Notes under the pieces: model-generated
What the model saw: only the letters and a program-made list of their open reading frames with translations
Databases searched by the model: none
Told to the model about the DNA's origin: nothing
Shown: positions 37,664 to 46,697 of the stretch, one piece after another
Layout: the number at the start of each line of letters is the position of its first letter
How positions within the stretch are numbered: position 1 is the stretch's first letter
Origin: Betaproteobacteria bacterium
GTDB lineage: Bacteria; Acidobacteriota; Terriglobia; Acidiferrales; UBA7541
Length of the DNA: 64,000 bases
Direction of reading: 5' to 3'
Assembly (NCBI GenBank): GCA_903970165.1
Contig: CAJCHZ010000106.1
Coordinates: 33,255 to 97,254 of the forward strand
Position numbers and translations under genes: made by a program

Positions 37664-38746
37664 CTATTCCGGTATTCCAATCTCCAGCAAATTCACCTCA
37701 CCGCTCGGCCGAAAAACACAAGCTCCGACCACCGCAGGTAACAGCAATACATCACCTTTGCCGGCGGCATACGTTGCGCTGCCGTGCTCGACCTGGCCGG
37801 AGCCCTGGATGCATACAAGCACACGTGGAACACCAGCCGCGCCTACTGTAAATGGCGTGTGCCCACGCGAGCGCCACAACCAGAAGTGTTCACAAGCAAA
37901 GAGTCTCTCGCGTTGTACGGGGGCCGTCGCCTCCACCACGGGCGCCACTAGGCCGGCCGCACCGTCTGCGAAATTAATGCTGGCAAGCGCGTGATCGACT
38001 TGGAGTGGCCGGGGGCGGCCCGTCTTCGCGTCAATATGATCCCAGTCGTACAGACGAAACGTTACGTCGCTGTTCTCTTGAACCTCGAACACCACGAGAC
38101 CGCCGCCGAGTGAGTGAACCGTCCCAGCCGGTATAAAAACGCCGTCGCCGGGCCTCGGCGTGAAGAATGCGAGGTCGTCCGCGATCGTTTTGTTCTTGAG
38201 CGCCTCCCGCAGATTGTCTGCATTGGTACCTGGCTTCAGTCCTGCACAGATGCGGCTTTTCGTTCCCGCATCGAGTACAACCCATGCCTCTGTCTTACCG
38301 GTTTCGCCCACTGGGAGCAGGTCAGTTCGCGCATCTGAGGGGTGCACTTGGACGGAAAGCATTTCCCGTACATCGAGAAACTTCAGCAACAGCGGAAATC
38401 GGCGGAAGCGCTCGGCCAGCCTCCCCAACATTTCTTCCCGAGAGTGTTTCAGCAATTGAGCAATTGTTTGTCCTTTGAGAGGTCCGCTGGCGACGAGACT
38501 AGAATGGTCATCGCGATCGCTCAGTATCCATGCTTCGCCGATCGGGCCTTCTGCAGGCAGCGGAGCGGAGAACAGATCGGCCAATCGCCGTCCTCCCCAG
38601 AGGCGGTACTGAAAGATAGGTTCGAATTGCAGCGGATATAGATGTGATTCTCTGGGGCACTCTAGCTCTTTACTTTCATCTATCGCCAACAGGCCTGTCC
38701 CCCCGTGAGGAGCCTCTGCACCGTATTTATAAGTTCTTGATTTCAA
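37664..38746 (-). CDS. manA: Mannose-6-phosphate isomerase, class I (cupin)
   Basis: The protein has up to 360 residues. The homologous core starts near residue 38 (LQFEPIFQYRLWGGRRLADLF). It contains the zinc-site region LSVQVHPSDA (about 130), KTEAWVVLDA, the active-site segment FIPAGTVHSLGGGLVVFEVQENSDVTFRLYD split over about 206-236, and a C-terminal cupin. It isomerises mannose-6-P to fructose-6-P. The start is uncertain: the frame opens with a TTG at 38746 and the first 35 residues are not conserved. It sits between the small membrane-protein gene and the phosphomannomutase gene, linking mannose-1-P use to the fructose-6-P-consuming phosphoketolase upstream in the operon. Confidence 0.9.
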   Translation of the reverse strand: MKSRTYKYGAEAPHGGTGLLAIDESKELECPRESHLYPLQFEPIFQYRLWGGRRLADLFSAPLPAEGPIGEAWILSDRDDHSSLVASGPLKGQTIAQLLKHSREEMLGRLAERFRRFPLLLKFLDVREMLSVQVHPSDARTDLLPVGETGKTEAWVVLDAGTKSRICAGLKPGTNADNLREALKNKTIADDLAFFTPRPGDGVFIPAGTVHSLGGGLVVFEVQENSDVTFRLYDWDHIDAKTGRPRPLQVDHALASINFADGAAGLVAPVVEATAPVQRERLFACEHFWLWRSRGHTPFTVGAAGVPRVLVCIQGSGQVEHGSATYAAGKGDVLLLPAVVGACVFRPSGEVNLLEIGIPE

Positions 38747-38786
38747 GTGTCTTCATTCCTTATTTACAAAAGCCCATGGAGCTTCT

Positions 38787-39011
38787 CTATCTTTTAACGG
38801 CAGTTGACGCTGGCGTCCCCGGATGGCTGCTGGGTACGAGCGACAAGTCATCGCTCATAAAGTAGACAGTTATGGCCATCAGCATCAGGAACATTCCAAT
38901 CCAAAAACGCCAATCGTGATGAGCGCGCTTCCAATACGGCCCGGGGTCGTGATGAACATGCTCGCCATCCACTGCTACCTGCTGGCGGTGATTGAGCTTA
39001 CTCTCATGCAT
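38787..39011 (-). CDS. Small single-span membrane protein
   Basis: The 74-residue protein starts at MHESKLNHRQQ (ATG at 39011). A histidine-rich, polar N-terminus (about 1-35, with EHVHHDPGPYWKRAHHDWRF) is followed by one membrane helix (WIGMFLMLMAITVYFM, about 36-51) and a short tail. A longer in-frame extension upstream is arginine-rich and unsupported. Function is unknown. It is placed between fba and manA on the same strand, so it is likely cotranscribed. Confidence 0.6.
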   Translation of the reverse strand: MHESKLNHRQQVAVDGEHVHHDPGPYWKRAHHDWRFWIGMFLMLMAITVYFMSDDLSLVPSSHPGTPASTAVKR

Positions 39012-39109
39012 GGTTGCCTTTCTTCTCCAGCGCGCGTCAAAAGATTTGGGAACTACATTGCTACTTCGATGTCTCCCCCCTCCCGGGCGCGCAGTCTTGT
39101 CTGTGTTCG

Positions 39110-40171
39110 TCAAAGCGATGCGTGCGCTACATGGTGTTCTTGCTGACCGACCCCAAGCTCCATCGCAGCGGTGTACTCGCCACGCCGCGCGGCGCGGTCG
39201 CAGGTGGCTCGATGATAGAGAGCACGCTGTGCCGCCAACACGTTGACCTGTTGGCCTTGCCAAATCTCCAAAGCTGGTTGCTGGATAGCGCGTGCAAACG
39301 AAAACGCCAACGCCCAAGGCATTCGCGACTTGAATTTGACATTCATCGCATTCAATCGGGCCGACGCCAATTCACCGGATTGGCCGCCTGACAAGAACGC
39401 AATGCCTGGAAGGGCAGCGGGGACGGCACGCAAGAAACAACTCACCGTTGCGCCGGCCACGACGTCCATCGACTCTTGTTTGGGGCAGGTTAGTCCCGGA
39501 AGCACCATGTTGGGCTTCAGGATCATGCCCTCCAGCATCACTCCTTGTGTGTAAAGCTGATTGAAAACTGTTCGCAACACTTCTTCCGTTACTTTGCTGC
39601 ACTGCTCCAAGGTATGTTCGCCGTTCATGAGCACTTCCGGCTCGACGAGTGGTACCAGTCCGGCCTCCTGGCACAGGGCGGCATAACGCGCTAGTGCGTT
39701 CGCATTGGACTCGATGCAACTTCGACTGGGAATGCCGCCGCCAATGGCAATCACGGCACGCCACTTGGCAAAACGCGCGCCCATTTGAATGTATTCGGCG
39801 AGGCGATCGCGCAAACCGTCTAAACCTTCAGTTATTTTCTCTCCGGGATGACCCGCCAAGGCTTTTGCACCGGTGTCCACTTTGATTCCGGGAATGATTC
39901 CCGCATCGGTGATGGCTTTTACAAAGGGAGTGCCGTCTTTTTTCTTCTGGCGGATCGTCTCGTCATAGAGGATCGCGCCACTAATGGAGTCTTTGAGGCT
40001 CGGGGTGGTCACAATCAACTCTCGGTATGCGCGCCGGGCCTCCTCGGTCTGCGGAATTCCCAACTTGGCAAAGCGTTTGTTGCAGGTCGGATTGCTTTCG
40101 TCCATAGCCAACAAGCCCTTGTCGTCGGCAACCAACGCCGTCGCGGTGTCTATGAGCTTTCGTGGATTCAT
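39110..40171 (-). CDS. Class I fructose-bisphosphate aldolase
   Basis: The start was set at the ATG at 40171 (MNPRKLIDTA), which overlaps the TGA of the phosphoketolase gene. The 353-residue product has the eukaryotic-like class I aldolase sequence: GLLAMDESNPTCNKRF (about 20-35), LVPLVEPEVLMNGEH, the Schiff-base lysine in MILKPNMVLPG (near 221), and FLSGGQSGELAS. It cleaves fructose-1,6-bisphosphate to triose phosphates, or condenses them. Translational coupling to phosphoketolase suggests balanced handling of fructose-6-P and glyceraldehyde-3-P. Confidence 0.93.
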   Translation of the reverse strand: MNPRKLIDTATALVADDKGLLAMDESNPTCNKRFAKLGIPQTEEARRAYRELIVTTPSLKDSISGAILYDETIRQKKKDGTPFVKAITDAGIIPGIKVDTGAKALAGHPGEKITEGLDGLRDRLAEYIQMGARFAKWRAVIAIGGGIPSRSCIESNANALARYAALCQEAGLVPLVEPEVLMNGEHTLEQCSKVTEEVLRTVFNQLYTQGVMLEGMILKPNMVLPGLTCPKQESMDVVAGATVSCFLRAVPAALPGIAFLSGGQSGELASARLNAMNVKFKSRMPWALAFSFARAIQQPALEIWQGQQVNVLAAQRALYHRATCDRAARRGEYTAAMELGVGQQEHHVAHASL

Positions 40172-42573
40172 TTGGGTGCGCCCCATTTCCAGTTTCGAAT
40201 TTCTGGAAGGTCTTGGCCATGCTCGTCGATGTAGTGCTTGTGCTCGATGAGCTTGTCCTGCATCTGCTGCTTCAAGTAGGCGCCCTTGGACCCCAAATGC
40301 GTGAGGCGATCGACCACGTCCTGCACCAAGTGGAAACGGTCGAGGTCGTTCTGCACCCTCATGTCAAAAGCTGTCGTGATCGTGCCCTCTTCCTTGTAGC
40401 CTCGGACGTGGAGATTGCGGTTGGTGCGGCGGTAGGTTAGCCGGTGGACTAGCGTCGGATATCCATGAAAGCCAAAAATGATGTGTTTGTCTCTGGTGAA
40501 GAGCGCATCGTAATCCGTTTCGCTCAGTCCGTGTGGGTGTTCGCTCGCAGACTGCAGCTTCATCAGATCGACGACGTTGACCACTCGTATTTTCAATTCG
40601 GGCAGATGCTTGCGAAGGATGGACACGGCAGCCAAAATCTCAAGGGTGGGCGTATCGCCGCAGCAGGCCATGACCACGTCCGGCTCGGCGCCTTGGTCGT
40701 TGCTGGCCCACTGCCAGATGCCGATTCCTTCCGTGCAGTGAACGACAGCCGCGTCCATCGTCAGCCATTGCGGGAGGGCGTGCTTCCCTGCAACGACCAC
40801 GTTTACGTAGTGGCGGCTGCGCAAGCAGTGATCGAATACCGACAGCAAACAATTGGCGTCGGGCGGGAGATAAACGCGCACGATGTCGGCCTTCTTGTTG
40901 ATGACGTGGTCGAGGAAGCCTGGATCCTGGTGTGTGAATCCGTTGTGATCCTGCTGCCAGACGTGAGAGGCGAGTAGATAATTCAGTGAAGCGATTCTTC
41001 GGCGCCAAGGCAATTCCAGGGTTACCTTCAGCCACTTGGCGTGCTGGCTGAACATCGAATCCACGATACGAATAAAGGCCTCGTAACTGTTGAACAGCCC
41101 GTGCCGTCCGGTCAAAAGATATCCTTCGAGCCAACCCTCACACTGGTGCTCGCTGAGCATCGAGTCCAGCACTCGTCCGGCGGGCGCGAGGAATTCATCG
41201 TTATTTTCTTTGCGGGCGTCCCACTGACGGTTGGTGAATTCAAAAACCGCTCCGAGAAGATTCGAGAGAGTCTCATCGGGACCAAAAACACGAAAATTGC
41301 GTTGATCTTGATTCAGCTTGGCAACGTCGCGGAGGAATCTACCCAGGACGATCGTATCTTGACCGTTAACGGCGCCGGGGGAAGGCACACTCACCGCGTG
41401 AAGATGAAAATCCGGCATGCGCAGGTCGCGCAGCAAGAGCCCTCCATTGGTGTGCGGATTGGCGCCCATCCGGCGGTCGCCCGTCGGCGCCAGTTCAGCT
41501 AATTCCGGGATGAGCCGCCCGTTTTCATCGAATAGTTCTTCGGCCTTGTAGCTCTTCATCCAGCTTTCAAGCTGCTCGACATGCTCGGGATGCTCGGCGT
41601 CGACCAAAAGCGGCACTTGATGCGCTCGGAAGGTCCCCTCGACTTGCAAACCATCAACCACTTTCGGCCCTGTCCAGCCTTTGGGTGACTTGAGGACGAT
41701 CATCGGCCAGCGTGGTCGAGTCGTATCATTCGCCTTCCTTGCGTTCTTTTGGATCTGCCGGATGTCCTCGATGGCCTTATCCAAAGTCGTGGCCATGAGT
41801 TCATGCATTTTGTCCGGCTCATCACCTTCCACAAAGTAGGGCGTCCAGCCGCAACCTCGCAGAAATTGCTCTAATTCTTCATGCTCGATGCGAGCCAACA
41901 CGGTCGGGTTACTGATCTTGTAGCCGTTCAGATGTAGGATCGGCAGCACGGCTCCGTCGCTAATTGGGTTCAGGAGCTTATTGGACTGCCATGCGGTCGC
42001 GAGCGGGCCGGTTTCCGCTTCGCCGTCGCCGATAATACAGGCGACGATCAGATCGGGATTGTCGAACGCCGCTCCAAACGCATGACTAAGCGAATATCCC
42101 AACTCGCCGCCTTCGTGAATCGACCCCGGCGTCGTCGGGGCGACGTGGCTCGAAATTCCGCCGGGAAATGAGAATTGCTTGAACAACTTCTTCATTCCGG
42201 CTTCGTCCTCGGTAATGTTGGGATAGATCTCGCTATACGTCCCTTCGAGATAAACGTTGCCCACAAGGGCCGGACCGCCGTGCCCGGGACCAGCGATGTA
42301 GAACATGTCTAGGTCATACTTCTTAATGACCCGGTTCAGGTGCACGTAGATGAAGTTCTGGCCCGGTGTCGTGCCCCAGTGTCCGACTACCAGAGGCTTC
42401 ACGTGCGATAGTTTCAGCGGCTGTTTTAGCAGCGGATTGTCGTACAGATAAATCTGGCCGACCGACAGATAGTTAGCGGCGCGCCAGTAGGCATCTATCC
42501 TGTAGAGCAGTTCCGGGGAAAGAGTCGGGGAACTATCACGGGAAAGTTCCAGCGAAAAAGTTTGCGTCTTCAT
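40168..42573 (-). CDS. xfp: Phosphoketolase (xylulose-5-P/fructose-6-P)
   Basis: The 801-residue protein is full length for the XFP family. It contains the thiamine-diphosphate motif GDGEAETGPLATAWQSNK (near 155-170), VGHWGTTPGQNFIYVHLNR (near 63-81) and YIAGPGHGGPALVGN. It splits xylulose-5-P or fructose-6-P with phosphate to acetyl-phosphate plus a triose or tetrose phosphate. AAGGAG precedes the ATG. It follows ackA by 18 bases and overlaps fba by four, so acetyl-phosphate would pass directly to acetate kinase for ATP formation. Confidence 0.95.
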   Translation of the reverse strand: MKTQTFSLELSRDSSPTLSPELLYRIDAYWRAANYLSVGQIYLYDNPLLKQPLKLSHVKPLVVGHWGTTPGQNFIYVHLNRVIKKYDLDMFYIAGPGHGGPALVGNVYLEGTYSEIYPNITEDEAGMKKLFKQFSFPGGISSHVAPTTPGSIHEGGELGYSLSHAFGAAFDNPDLIVACIIGDGEAETGPLATAWQSNKLLNPISDGAVLPILHLNGYKISNPTVLARIEHEELEQFLRGCGWTPYFVEGDEPDKMHELMATTLDKAIEDIRQIQKNARKANDTTRPRWPMIVLKSPKGWTGPKVVDGLQVEGTFRAHQVPLLVDAEHPEHVEQLESWMKSYKAEELFDENGRLIPELAELAPTGDRRMGANPHTNGGLLLRDLRMPDFHLHAVSVPSPGAVNGQDTIVLGRFLRDVAKLNQDQRNFRVFGPDETLSNLLGAVFEFTNRQWDARKENNDEFLAPAGRVLDSMLSEHQCEGWLEGYLLTGRHGLFNSYEAFIRIVDSMFSQHAKWLKVTLELPWRRRIASLNYLLASHVWQQDHNGFTHQDPGFLDHVINKKADIVRVYLPPDANCLLSVFDHCLRSRHYVNVVVAGKHALPQWLTMDAAVVHCTEGIGIWQWASNDQGAEPDVVMACCGDTPTLEILAAVSILRKHLPELKIRVVNVVDLMKLQSASEHPHGLSETDYDALFTRDKHIIFGFHGYPTLVHRLTYRRTNRNLHVRGYKEEGTITTAFDMRVQNDLDRFHLVQDVVDRLTHLGSKGAYLKQQMQDKLIEHKHYIDEHGQDLPEIRNWKWGAPK

Positions 42574-42591
42574 GGATCAATTCTCCTTTTT

Positions 42592-43785
42592 TCAGCAAAG
42601 ACCGAGAACGCAGCAAACCGACTTGGCGATCATGAGTTCTTCGTCCGTGTGGATAACGCGGACCGCAACCCGGCTGGCCTTTGCGGAAATCAAGGCCTCA
42701 TTAGTCGCATTTTGTTTTTCTATGAGTTCGATTCCAAGGAATTCCAGTCCATCGCAAATTCGCGCGCGAACCGTAGGTGCGTTTTCCCCTATTCCGCCGG
42801 CGAAAACCAGTGTGTCAAGGCCGCCCAGCGCCGCAGCGAATGCGCCAATCCATTTCTTGACCTGGTAACAAAACAGCGCGACCGCTTCGGCCGCCCGCAC
42901 GTCTTCCGATTCGCGGTCGAGCAAGTCGCGCATGTCCGAACTGGTTTCGGAAATTCCGAAGAGTCCGGACTGGAAATTGACCATCTCGTTGAATTGCTTT
43001 GCGCTCATATTTTCAGTGCGCGCCAAGTACCAAACCAATCCGGGATCGAGATCGCCCGAGCGGGTACTCATCGGAACTCCTGCGGTCGACGTGAAACCCA
43101 TGCTTGTGTCGAAGGATTTACCGTCACGGACCGCAGCGAGACTCGCACCATTGCCGAGGTGGCTGAGGATGACCCGGCCCGTCGTTCCTGCCGGGTCGCC
43201 GAGACGCACGAGTTCTTCCCTCAGAGACGCGTACGACAATCCGTGAAATCCGTACCGCCGTACACCCTGTGCCTCGTACCGGCGAGGAATCGGCAGGAGT
43301 TGCGCAACGCGCGGCAAGTCATGGTGAAAAGCCGTGTCAAAGCATGCCACTTGGGGCAGGTCGGGAAATCGCTGATGGAACGCTCCCGTCAACAAAATCT
43401 CTTCCGGCAGGTGCTCCGGATCGAATGGACTGAGCCGATGAAGCTCCTGAATCATTTCCGTGGTGATGCGCTGCGGTTTGTAATACTTCGGCCCGCCATG
43501 TACAACGCGATGACCTACCGCAGCCAAGCCGTCACGCTCGCTGCTTTCCTCGAGCCAGTCCATAAGAACGTCAACCGCCACAGTGTGATCCGGAGCTATC
43601 ACTACCCGCGAAAAGTTGTTCGCCCGATCCTCGCCCTTTACCCGAAAGGTCGCCTCCGGCCGTCCAATCCGGTCAACCGCGCCTTCAAGAACTCGTGAAA
43701 GGGAGTCACCGTCATCGAAAAGCGCGAATTTGATGCTCGACGAGCCTCCATTAATTGTTAAGATGCGCGGGTTAGCTTTTCGCAT
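42592..43785 (-). CDS. ackA: Acetate kinase
   Basis: The start was set at the ATG at 43785 (MRKANPRILTINGGSSS), because the phosphate-binding INGGSSSIKFALF follows; the upstream extension is unsupported. The 397-residue product carries VGHRVVHGG (about 82-90), CFDTAFHHDLP (about 142) and RRYGFHGLSY. The C-terminal ATP-binding loop region VFAGGIGENAPTVRARI is also present. It turns acetyl-phosphate and ADP into acetate and ATP. It is the first gene of the long reverse-strand train leading through xfp to zwf, so the 287-base gap at 43786..44072 should hold the main promoter. No Shine-Dalgarno is obvious. Confidence 0.95.
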   Translation of the reverse strand: MRKANPRILTINGGSSSIKFALFDDGDSLSRVLEGAVDRIGRPEATFRVKGEDRANNFSRVVIAPDHTVAVDVLMDWLEESSERDGLAAVGHRVVHGGPKYYKPQRITTEMIQELHRLSPFDPEHLPEEILLTGAFHQRFPDLPQVACFDTAFHHDLPRVAQLLPIPRRYEAQGVRRYGFHGLSYASLREELVRLGDPAGTTGRVILSHLGNGASLAAVRDGKSFDTSMGFTSTAGVPMSTRSGDLDPGLVWYLARTENMSAKQFNEMVNFQSGLFGISETSSDMRDLLDRESEDVRAAEAVALFCYQVKKWIGAFAAALGGLDTLVFAGGIGENAPTVRARICDGLEFLGIELIEKQNATNEALISAKASRVAVRVIHTDEELMIAKSVCCVLGLC

Positions 43786-44011
43786 AAATAACTTAGTTGA
43801 TATCCTGTAATCCAAACGAAGGCCGTTGATCGTGCGTGGACGATAAGGGAGGAACAAAACCATCCACAAACCGGTCTGGGGTGAACTTTTGCATCCGGTA
43901 CGTACTCAGTTCGTGGCTTCCGTTGCAGACCACGGGGGATAGTTTCGTCGTTGAGTTCCGGTGCACAATTGAGTAAATCTCTGCATGCCGGTTGCTGACG
44001 GATATAAAGCG

Positions 44012-44026
44012 ACGATTCAAAATCGT
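44012..44026. terminator. Short dyad between the YflT-like gene and ackA
   Basis: ACGATT-CAA-AATCGT is a perfect six-base inverted repeat with a three-base centre, about 46 bases after the stop of the YflT-like gene on the reverse strand. It could be a weak terminator or an operator for the ackA train. No run of T follows, so termination is doubtful. Confidence 0.25.
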
Positions 44027-44072
44027 AGATAGGCTCCAACCGACAAGCGCCGTCCAGTTGCTCACCGGAACG

Positions 44073-44612
44073 TTAGGCTTTTGCCGCTACTGCCGCTTCG
44101 CCCGCATGAGTCGCATATTGAACAGGATGTGTCCTTTCAATGATGTCCTTCGCCTTAGCTACCTCTCCAGCCGTTCCGTGGGCTATAAGTAGGAATTTAT
44201 CCGTCTTTAGTGCGGCTTCGTATTTCACGATACTGTCCTTGGGGATTCCCATGCTGAAGAGACCGGCTCCTAGCGCCCCGAGTCCCCCGAACACAGCTGC
44301 GCTTTCGAGCGCTCCCACAATCCATCCAACAACCGGTCCCGCAGCGAGGATTGGTCCAAGGCCCGGAATCATGAAAAACGCAGAGCCGAACAGAAGTCCC
44401 CAGAAACCTCCCCAGAAGGCACCGACCTTACCCCAGTACTTCATGCGATCGCCAGTGTTGTAGTAACCCACTGCGTGTTCATCGGTGTGATATCCCTTCC
44501 CAACAATCGACAGTTTCTTCATGTCGACTCCGCCGCGTTGAAGCTCTTTGACCGCTTGATCGGCTTCTGTATGCGTTGAATAAATTGCGACAACTGAATT
44601 TTGCGTGGACAT
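44073..44612 (-). CDS. YflT-like general-stress protein with hydrophobic glycine-rich centre
   Basis: The 179-residue protein starts with the general-stress YflT-type alpha/beta domain (VVAIYSTHTEADQAVKELQRGGVD, about 7-31). A glycine-rich hydrophobic middle (about 63-122, FWGGFWGLLFGSAFFMIPGLG, VVGWIVGALESAAVFGGLGALG) resembles the DUF1269-type membrane-associated segment. A C-terminal repeat of the alpha/beta domain ends it (FLLIAHGTAGEVAKAKDI). Function is unknown; relatives are induced by stress. A Crp-like palindrome lies 84 bases upstream (44696..44715), suggesting control by the Crp/Fnr proteins of this region. Confidence 0.75.
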   Translation of the reverse strand: MSTQNSVVAIYSTHTEADQAVKELQRGGVDMKKLSIVGKGYHTDEHAVGYYNTGDRMKYWGKVGAFWGGFWGLLFGSAFFMIPGLGPILAAGPVVGWIVGALESAAVFGGLGALGAGLFSMGIPKDSIVKYEAALKTDKFLLIAHGTAGEVAKAKDIIERTHPVQYATHAGEAAVAAKA

Positions 44613-44695
44613 TTCAGAATCTCCTCAGACGTCAGCCTCGAAAGCCCAAAACAACCAGATGCCAAGCTGAAGTGTGACAGCGTGCTGCCCTGGAA

Positions 44696-44715
44696 ACTGT
44701 TTCGTTTCGCACAGT
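44696..44715. promoter_or_regulatory. Crp/Fnr-like palindrome upstream of the YflT-like gene
   Basis: The site reads ACTGTTT-N6-GCACAGT; the right arm is identical to that of the perfect palindrome at 49637..49656, and the left arm matches at five of seven positions. It lies 84 bases before the start of the reverse-strand stress gene. The spacing and shape resemble the TGTGA-N6-TCACA geometry of Crp-family sites. Confidence 0.55.
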
Positions 44716-45132
44716 ATGGATTCAAAGGCCGTGCTGTTCCCGGCAAAGCAGCACAGAGAATTTGCGCCAGTTCTGCATTACGCAATTTGGTTTGGTTCAA
44801 GGCGAGAACTTCGAAACTCTCTTTGCGCCATGAGAGCCCTTCAGCAATCATGCGCCGAGAAGCAGCCGTAATTGCTCATGAAGCCACCGAATTACTGCCC
44901 GGAATCTGCCTTCGCACTTCGGCTAGTCGCATTTAGATGTGTATCATTCAGCACAGAAACGATTTTTTCTAGGGTCTAAGATGCCGTGGTAGACCGCCAT
45001 GAAACTCACCAGCGACAAAGTCGCTGTTCTGGACTCCGAGCCAGCGCTGCTGCACGAAGCTAGCAACTTCCTTCAAGTCGCTGGCAGTAGATCGTAAGGT
45101 GCGCGTTAGGCGATCGCATCGAGGCAATTCAA
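44716..45132. other. Gap upstream of the SPFH gene, no secure gene
   Basis: No convincing gene is seen in this stretch. A 32-codon forward frame at 44999..45097 (begins MKLTSDKVAVLDSEPALLH) faintly resembles the start of a response-regulator receiver domain and may be a relic. The promoter of the SPFH-UspA-glucoamylase genes presumably lies in the second half. Confidence 0.3.
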
Positions 45133-46080
45133 ATGAAAAAGAACAGCTCATTTCCAGTCTTGATCTTCTTCGTAATCGTAGCCCTAGGCGCAGCTTCAGC
45201 GTATGCCATGTATCGCACTTCCTCTGACTTCAAGGGCTTATGGATTCTGGGCGGCTCCGTGGTCTTTGCCTCCATCGTCTCCTCCGCAATCCAGGTTGCC
45301 GACCAGTGGAGTAAGGCGGTTGTCTTGCGGCTGGGTAAGTTCCGTTCCTTGGAAGGGCCGGGCCTGTTTCTGATTGTCCCGCTCATCGAGACCATTCCTT
45401 ACTGGATCGATACACGAGTGCTGACAAGTTCATTCAAAGCGGAAAAAACCTTGACGAAAGATACAGTGCCGGTGGATGTCGATGCGGTTTTATTTTGGAA
45501 GATTATCGACCCCAAGAAGGCCGCTCTCGATGTAGCGGATTACCAAAGCGCGATTAGCTGGGCCTCGCAGACGGCGTTGCGGGACGTCATCGGGAAGACC
45601 ATGTTGTCGGAGATGCTGGAAGGCCGAGACAAAATCAGCGGCATCCTGCAAAAGATTATTGATGAGCGCACCGAGCCCTGGGGCATCAACGTGATTTCGG
45701 TTGAGGTCAAGGATGTGTTGATTCCGCCGGCTTTGGAAAATGCCATGTCGATGCAGGCGCAGGCGGAACGCGAGCGTCAGGCCCGCGTCATTTTGGGGGA
45801 TTCCGAGCGCCAGGTCGCGGAGAGTTTTGGCGAAGCGGCCAAAACCTATACTAACAATCCAGTCGCATTCCATCTGCGAGCCATGAACATGTTGTATGAA
45901 GGCTTGAAACAGAATTCCACGATCGTCATCGTTCCCAGTTCTGCGGTTGAGACCATGGAATTGGGAGGCCTTGCCGGACTGACCGCGTTAACCATGGGAC
46001 TGGGCCAGGACCGCGCAAAAAAGGCAAAAGAACTCGGACCCGAAAGCACTAATGGTGACAAGCAGATGACTGCTCCCTAG
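45133..46080 (+). CDS. SPFH/band-7 (stomatin/slipin-like) membrane protein
   Basis: The 315-residue protein has one or two N-terminal membrane segments (FPVLIFFVIVALGAASAYAM and WILGGSVVFASIVSSAI). A band-7 domain follows, with the slipin-type pattern VVLRLGKFRSLEGPGLFLIVPLIETI (about 67-92) and WGINVISVEVKDVLIPPALENAMSMQAQAERE split over about 183-215. Such proteins form membrane scaffolds and regulate membrane proteases or channels. No NfeD partner is visible nearby. It is followed by a UspA-type gene on the same strand. Confidence 0.88.
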   Translation: MKKNSSFPVLIFFVIVALGAASAYAMYRTSSDFKGLWILGGSVVFASIVSSAIQVADQWSKAVVLRLGKFRSLEGPGLFLIVPLIETIPYWIDTRVLTSSFKAEKTLTKDTVPVDVDAVLFWKIIDPKKAALDVADYQSAISWASQTALRDVIGKTMLSEMLEGRDKISGILQKIIDERTEPWGINVISVEVKDVLIPPALENAMSMQAQAERERQARVILGDSERQVAESFGEAAKTYTNNPVAFHLRAMNMLYEGLKQNSTIVIVPSSAVETMELGGLAGLTALTMGLGQDRAKKAKELGPESTNGDKQMTAP

Positions 46081-46107
46081 TCCGAGTGCTACCTGAGCTC
46101 ATTGAAA

Positions 46108-46587
46108 ATGAAAAATAGCAAACTACTTGTTGTTGTGGATGAATCGCGTGCCACCACAAAGGCCCTACGGTATGTGGCCCGGATTGCCGCAGGTGGACCG
46201 CACTTCCGAGTGTGCCTGGCTCACAGCTTCCTTTCACCTCCTCGTCAGCTGGTTGAGTTCAGGGGTACCGAAAAAGGCCGCCTCAAGGCATTCGAATCCC
46301 GATGGATTTCAGCAGATACAAAAACAGAGCAGCGTGCTTTGGCCCGCGCTAATGCGGTTCTCCGCCGAGGCGGACTAGCACCCGGGGCAATCGAAGCCCA
46401 CTACTGTTACCTAATAGATGGGAGCAGAGCGACCAAGGAAATTCTAAGGCTTGCGCGGACGCGCAAATGCGACACCGTGGTCATTGGAAAAAAATCGCTC
46501 TCTTGGCTGAGAGAACTCATTGATGGAGACCCTGCAGAAGAGCTTGTCCGCCAAGGCAAGGGATTCACCATCTGGGTTATAGAGTGA
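46108..46587 (+). CDS. Universal stress protein (UspA family)
   Basis: The protein has about 159 residues, starting at the ATG at 46108; a TTG two codons earlier is also in frame. It has the UspA fold signatures: a beta-strand start LLVVVDESRATTKALRYVARIA, a long central alpha/beta part, and the C-terminal EILRLARTRKCDTVVIGKKS region. The GxxGS nucleotide loop is not clearly conserved (IGKKSLSWLREL instead), so ATP binding is uncertain. It lies between the SPFH and glucoamylase genes. Confidence 0.75.
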   Translation: MKNSKLLVVVDESRATTKALRYVARIAAGGPHFRVCLAHSFLSPPRQLVEFRGTEKGRLKAFESRWISADTKTEQRALARANAVLRRGGLAPGAIEAHYCYLIDGSRATKEILRLARTRKCDTVVIGKKSLSWLRELIDGDPAEELVRQGKGFTIWVIE

Positions 46588-46697
46588 AGACCGGAATATT
46601 CTCGGCTGGCCGGTCAAGCGAGTCTCAATTTTATTACGGACAATGGTGGCTGGCGCGACCTTAAGTCCACCATGGCCCAAGTCACGGAAGCGAAAAA

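Noticed and set aside
38787..39317. 176-codon version of the small membrane protein
   Set aside because: The first 102 codons are arginine/cysteine-rich and overlap the 3' end of the aldolase gene; the 74-codon version is preferred.
42562..43698. Forward open frame of 378 codons opposite ackA
   Set aside because: The opposite strand encodes a clear acetate kinase; this frame has no motifs.
43829..43844. ATCGT-N6-ACGAT dyad upstream of ackA as a Crp-type site
   Set aside because: Arms are unrelated to the ACTGTNN/GCACAGT sites and a five-base dyad is expected by chance in a gap this long.
44601..44936. Forward open frame of 111 codons
   Set aside because: It overlaps the start and the promoter palindrome of the YflT-like gene and has no family features.
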